This document shows positions 22,240-24,275 of a stretch of DNA of 24,275 nt, in pieces. The position numbers were made by a program, and so were the translations under genes. The stretch comes from an uncultured Corynebacterium sp. GTDB lineage: Bacteria; Actinomycetota; Actinomycetes; Mycobacteriales; Mycobacteriaceae. The stretch is from positions 1 to 24,275 of the forward strand of contig CALTTF010000021.1 in assembly GCA_943908385.1 (NCBI GenBank), read 5' to 3'. Each line of letters starts with the position of its first letter. The first letter of the stretch is position 1. Under the pieces are notes generated by a model that saw only the letters and a program-made list of their open reading frames with translations, ran no database searches and was not told where the DNA came from.

Positions 22240-22512
22240 CTTGCCGTGGAAGGCAACGAGAAGAAAATATAGCAGCTTGTTTCTAATGGGTGAAATCGCC
22301 TGGTCAGGGGGATGGTTCATGGCGGGGTTTAATGTATTGAAATAACTTCTGCGGCGTATGTGTTGCAGGGGTGGTGCTGGGGTGAGCAGTCTCTCCCCGA
22401 ACTCGGCGCGTGTAACTGGCTTAAAGGTCATGCCGACCTATATGGTGAGTACACATTGCGTTGGGGACAATAAGCATCTTCATAGCGGATTCAAGGGTTG
22501 CGTGGTTGCACT
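22240..22512. other. Intergenic region without a visible gene
   Basis: It separates tRNA-Lys from the L,D-transpeptidase gene. On the minus strand TATATT (22271-22266) is a likely -10 box for the tRNA. I find no convincing promoter for the plus-strand gene and no RNA family that I recognise. Confidence 0.5.
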
Positions 22513-23709
22513 ATGACTGAGAAGACTGGGGCGCGGATGCGCCGGATCATCGCTGCCGGGGCGGTCGTTCTGCTCGCAGGCGGATCGTTGGCGGCGTGCA
22601 CCATCGACCGACAGGGGACCGCCGCGGAATCGGGGGAATCGGCGGAGACCACTGAGCCGGAAAAGCACGACCCGGCGGTCATTTCCGTGGAGGACGGCGC
22701 CGAGGGCGTGGCGCCGGACGAGCCGGTGACCGTGACGTCGCCGGACGGCCTCGAGTCCGTCACCATGACCAATGAAGAAGGCAAAGAGGTCGAGGCCGAG
22801 CTCAACGAGGACAAGACGGAGTGGACCACGACGGAGCCTCTCGGCTACGGCCGCGAATACACCGTCGAGGCGACCACCACTCAGGGCGAGACTTCTAAGT
22901 CGGCGTTCACCACCGTTGTGCCGGACGGGCAGACGAACGCCTACATCGGCCCGCTGGACGGCAGCGAGGTCGGTGTCGCCCATGCGGTCAACTTCTACTT
23001 CGATATCGCGCCGAGCGACCGTCAGGCCGCGCAAGATGCCATCACCATCGAGACATCGAATGACACTGAGGGCGCGTTCTACTGGATCGATCCGGGCCAC
23101 CTGATCTGGCGCCCCAAGGAGTACTGGGAGCCGGGCACCGAGGTGACTGTGAAGTCCGAGATCTACGGCAAGAACCTCGGCGGCGGCATCTACGGCGCAG
23201 AGGACGCCTCGTCCACCTTCACCGTCGGCGACCTAGTGGAAACGCTCGTGGACGACAACACGAAAACGCTGACGGTCTACCACAACGGCGAGGAAGTGAA
23301 ATCCTTCCCGGTCTCTCTCGGCCGCGACGGCCAGTACGCCACCCCGAACGGCATGTACGTCATCGGCGACCGGAACGAGTCCATGGTGATGGACTCCACC
23401 ACCTATGGCCTGGCGCTGGAGAACGGCGGTTACCGCACGGCGGTCAACTACGCCACGCAGATGTCCTGGTCGGGCATCTACGTCCACTCCGCCCCGTGGG
23501 CGATCGGTGCGCTGGGCAGCTACAACCAGTCCCACGGCTGCATCAATGCCACGCCGGATGATGCCCAGTGGTTCATGAACTACGTCAAGCAGGGCGATCC
23601 GGTCGAGGTGGTCAACACCTCCGGCGAAACCCTGTCTGGCCTGGATGGCCTCGGCTACTGGAACCTCGACTGGGAGACCCTCAAGGCCGGCAACGCCGAC
23701 GAGGTCTAG
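22513..23709 (+). CDS. L,D-transpeptidase lipoprotein (YkuD domain)
   Basis: The 398-residue protein cross-links peptidoglycan 3-3 between meso-diaminopimelate residues. It begins with a lipoprotein signal ending LAAC, with lipidated Cys29. Ig-like domains follow (about 55-240, including IGPLDGSEVGVAHAVNFYF), then the YkuD catalytic domain with H325 in GIYVHSAPW and catalytic C343 in SHGCIN. This layout is that of mycobacterial LdtMt2 and corynebacterial L,D-transpeptidases. ATG 22513 is used; a TTG at 22498 and an ATG at 22537 are alternatives, and AAGGG lies rather far upstream. The neighbour genes do not suggest a dedicated operon. Its product alters the wall to which surface proteins attach. 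Confidence 0.92.
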   Translation: MTEKTGARMRRIIAAGAVVLLAGGSLAACTIDRQGTAAESGESAETTEPEKHDPAVISVEDGAEGVAPDEPVTVTSPDGLESVTMTNEEGKEVEAELNEDKTEWTTTEPLGYGREYTVEATTTQGETSKSAFTTVVPDGQTNAYIGPLDGSEVGVAHAVNFYFDIAPSDRQAAQDAITIETSNDTEGAFYWIDPGHLIWRPKEYWEPGTEVTVKSEIYGKNLGGGIYGAEDASSTFTVGDLVETLVDDNTKTLTVYHNGEEVKSFPVSLGRDGQYATPNGMYVIGDRNESMVMDSTTYGLALENGGYRTAVNYATQMSWSGIYVHSAPWAIGALGSYNQSHGCINATPDDAQWFMNYVKQGDPVEVVNTSGETLSGLDGLGYWNLDWETLKAGNADEV

Positions 23710-23730
23710 GCGAACCCGGGCCAAGGCAAA

Positions 23731-23780
23731 CGCCCTGTGCGGATCCTCGCGGAGAGGAACTGCACAGGGTGCTTCTATTT
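23731..23780 (+). terminator. Terminator after the L,D-transpeptidase gene
   Basis: CGCCCTGTGC (23731-23740) pairs with GCACAGGGTG (23762-23771) over 10 bp with one G-T pair. The 21-nt loop can form a small inner hairpin. CTTCTATTT follows. Confidence 0.7.
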
Positions 23781-23869
23781 CAACTGCGGGGTTGCTGACG
23801 GGTGCCCGAAGCCATGGCATAGATGGCACTGGGTCCTAGGGGGGCAGCGCTCCTGATGGTTGACTGGTC

Positions 23870-24078
23870 AGTCGCGACATCGTTGACAAATGAACAGCTC
23901 CGAACCGAAACCTCCCATCGTCAAAGCCGTCCGCGATCAAGGCGAACCAGGCGCCAAAGTCACCAAATGATCCGGAATCTTCGGCCAGTTCGTCCACAAG
24001 ATCCTTGCCGAGTTCGACGCCGGCCCTCCAAGGGTCGCTACTTCGCGCCGCTCCGCCATCGCTGGTTCGCGGCGATAG
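23870..24078 (+). pseudogene. Decayed start of an IS481-like transposase
   Basis: AGTCGCGACATCGTTGACA (23870-23888) looks like the end sequence I recall from actinobacterial IS481 elements, directly before ATG 23890. The frame from there reads MNSSEPKPPIVKAVRDQGEP, stops at TGA 23968-23970, and continues in frame as SGIFGQFVHKILAEFDAGPP up to TAG 24076-24078. This mirrors the N-terminal helix-turn-helix of IS481 transposases (...VAKRFGISRQxVYKxLAxxxAGGPxA...). No DDE catalytic domain follows, so only a fragment remains. The identification is by resemblance and is tentative. Confidence 0.5.
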
Positions 24079-24114
24079 ATTCAGTCACCTGCTTGGATGT
24101 GAGCTGGTGGCGTC

Positions 24115-24275
24115 TCAATGACTGGGTTGCATTTCGCTCTCTACGACCCATTTGTGATTGGTCATCTTCATGCCGTCCATCTCGAAATCGACCATGTAGA
24201 CGGTTTCGTCGGTGGAGCTATCTATGGTGGCTTCTGCTCCCTTCATTCCAGGCATGTGATCGGCGTTCAAAATGA
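24115..24275 (-). CDS. YdhK/DUF1541 family protein, C-terminal end (partial)
   Basis: An open frame enters from the right edge on the minus strand and ends at TGA 24117-24115. The 52 or so residues include ADHMPGMKGAEATID, ETVYMVDFEMDGMKMTNHKW and VVESEMQPSH, which match the repeated DUF1541 domain of YdhK-type lipoproteins (HMxGMkGAxAtI...TTVYxVdf...GmkvtNHKWV). These secreted proteins are rich in Met and His and often sit beside copper or other metal-resistance genes, but the neighbours are outside the window. The N-terminus, including any lipobox, is missing. Confidence 0.85.
   Translation of the reverse strand, partial: ILNADHMPGMKGAEATIDSSTDETVYMVDFEMDGMKMTNHKWVVESEMQPSH

Noticed and set aside
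22240..22512. A possible riboswitch or small RNA before the L,D-transpeptidase gene
   Set aside because: I see no conserved aptamer motif, no terminator hairpin and no clear promoter; the region looks like ordinary spacer.
23823..24275. A 150-codon plus-strand frame at the right end
   Set aside because: It is Arg/Ser/Trp-rich with no domain, crosses the IS-like remnant in another frame, and lies antisense to the YdhK-type sequence.

Overview
The window is chromosomal DNA from a high-GC actinobacterium, almost certainly a Corynebacterium. The order ctaD–serB, then pncB–dinG divergent from clpS–DUF2017–P1 peptidase, then rhomboid–murI–cAMP phosphodiesterase–rph–rdgB and the DUF3817/LprD pair, is the arrangement I recall from Corynebacterium and, in two blocks, from Mycobacterium tuberculosis (Rv3043c–Rv3042c; Rv1329c–Rv1343c). 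Many genes start leaderless, and there is a large VaFE-repeat surface protein, both fitting corynebacteria.

Layout. 1-2251 (+): end of ctaD, serB and a Pth2-like peptidyl-tRNA hydrolase. 2258-5616 (-): pncB then dinG, coupled by a 4-nt overlap. 5737-8628 (+): clpS, DUF2017, P1 peptidase and rhomboid, closed by a strong terminator. 8877-12931 (+): MarR regulator, murI, CpdA-like phosphodiesterase, rph-rdgB and a small lipoprotein. 12951-13013: a nested palindrome between convergent genes. 13042-14063 (-): DUF3817, an LprD-like membrane protein and tRNA-Leu(UAG).

14064-19025 is the accessory part: an AT-richer promoter region with a T7G7 tract, then a 1541-residue surface protein with signal peptide, thioester-type domain, Pro/Thr stalk, seven VaFE repeats and a C-terminal membrane segment without LPxTG. 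Three of the VaFE repeats form a block duplicated in tandem with no difference that I can see (period 1248 bp).

19032-23780: bidirectional terminators, PrxQ/Bcp peroxiredoxin (-), DUF3618 protein and a class F sortase-like protein (+), nicotinamidase PncA and a LOG-family enzyme (-), tRNA-Lys(CUU) (-), and an L,D-transpeptidase lipoprotein (+). The right end holds a decayed IS481-like transposase start and the 3' end of a YdhK/DUF1541 gene running off the window.

Shared themes: NAD salvage (pncA and pncB), envelope work (murI, L,D-transpeptidase, sortase-like protein, adhesin), and RNA/nucleotide housekeeping (rph, rdgB, Pth2, tRNAs). The main regulatory observation is that nine genes have a TANNNT box exactly 7 or 8 nt before the start codon, the geometry of leaderless mRNAs; it also fixes several starts. 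I found no CRISPR array, no prophage and no complete mobile element.
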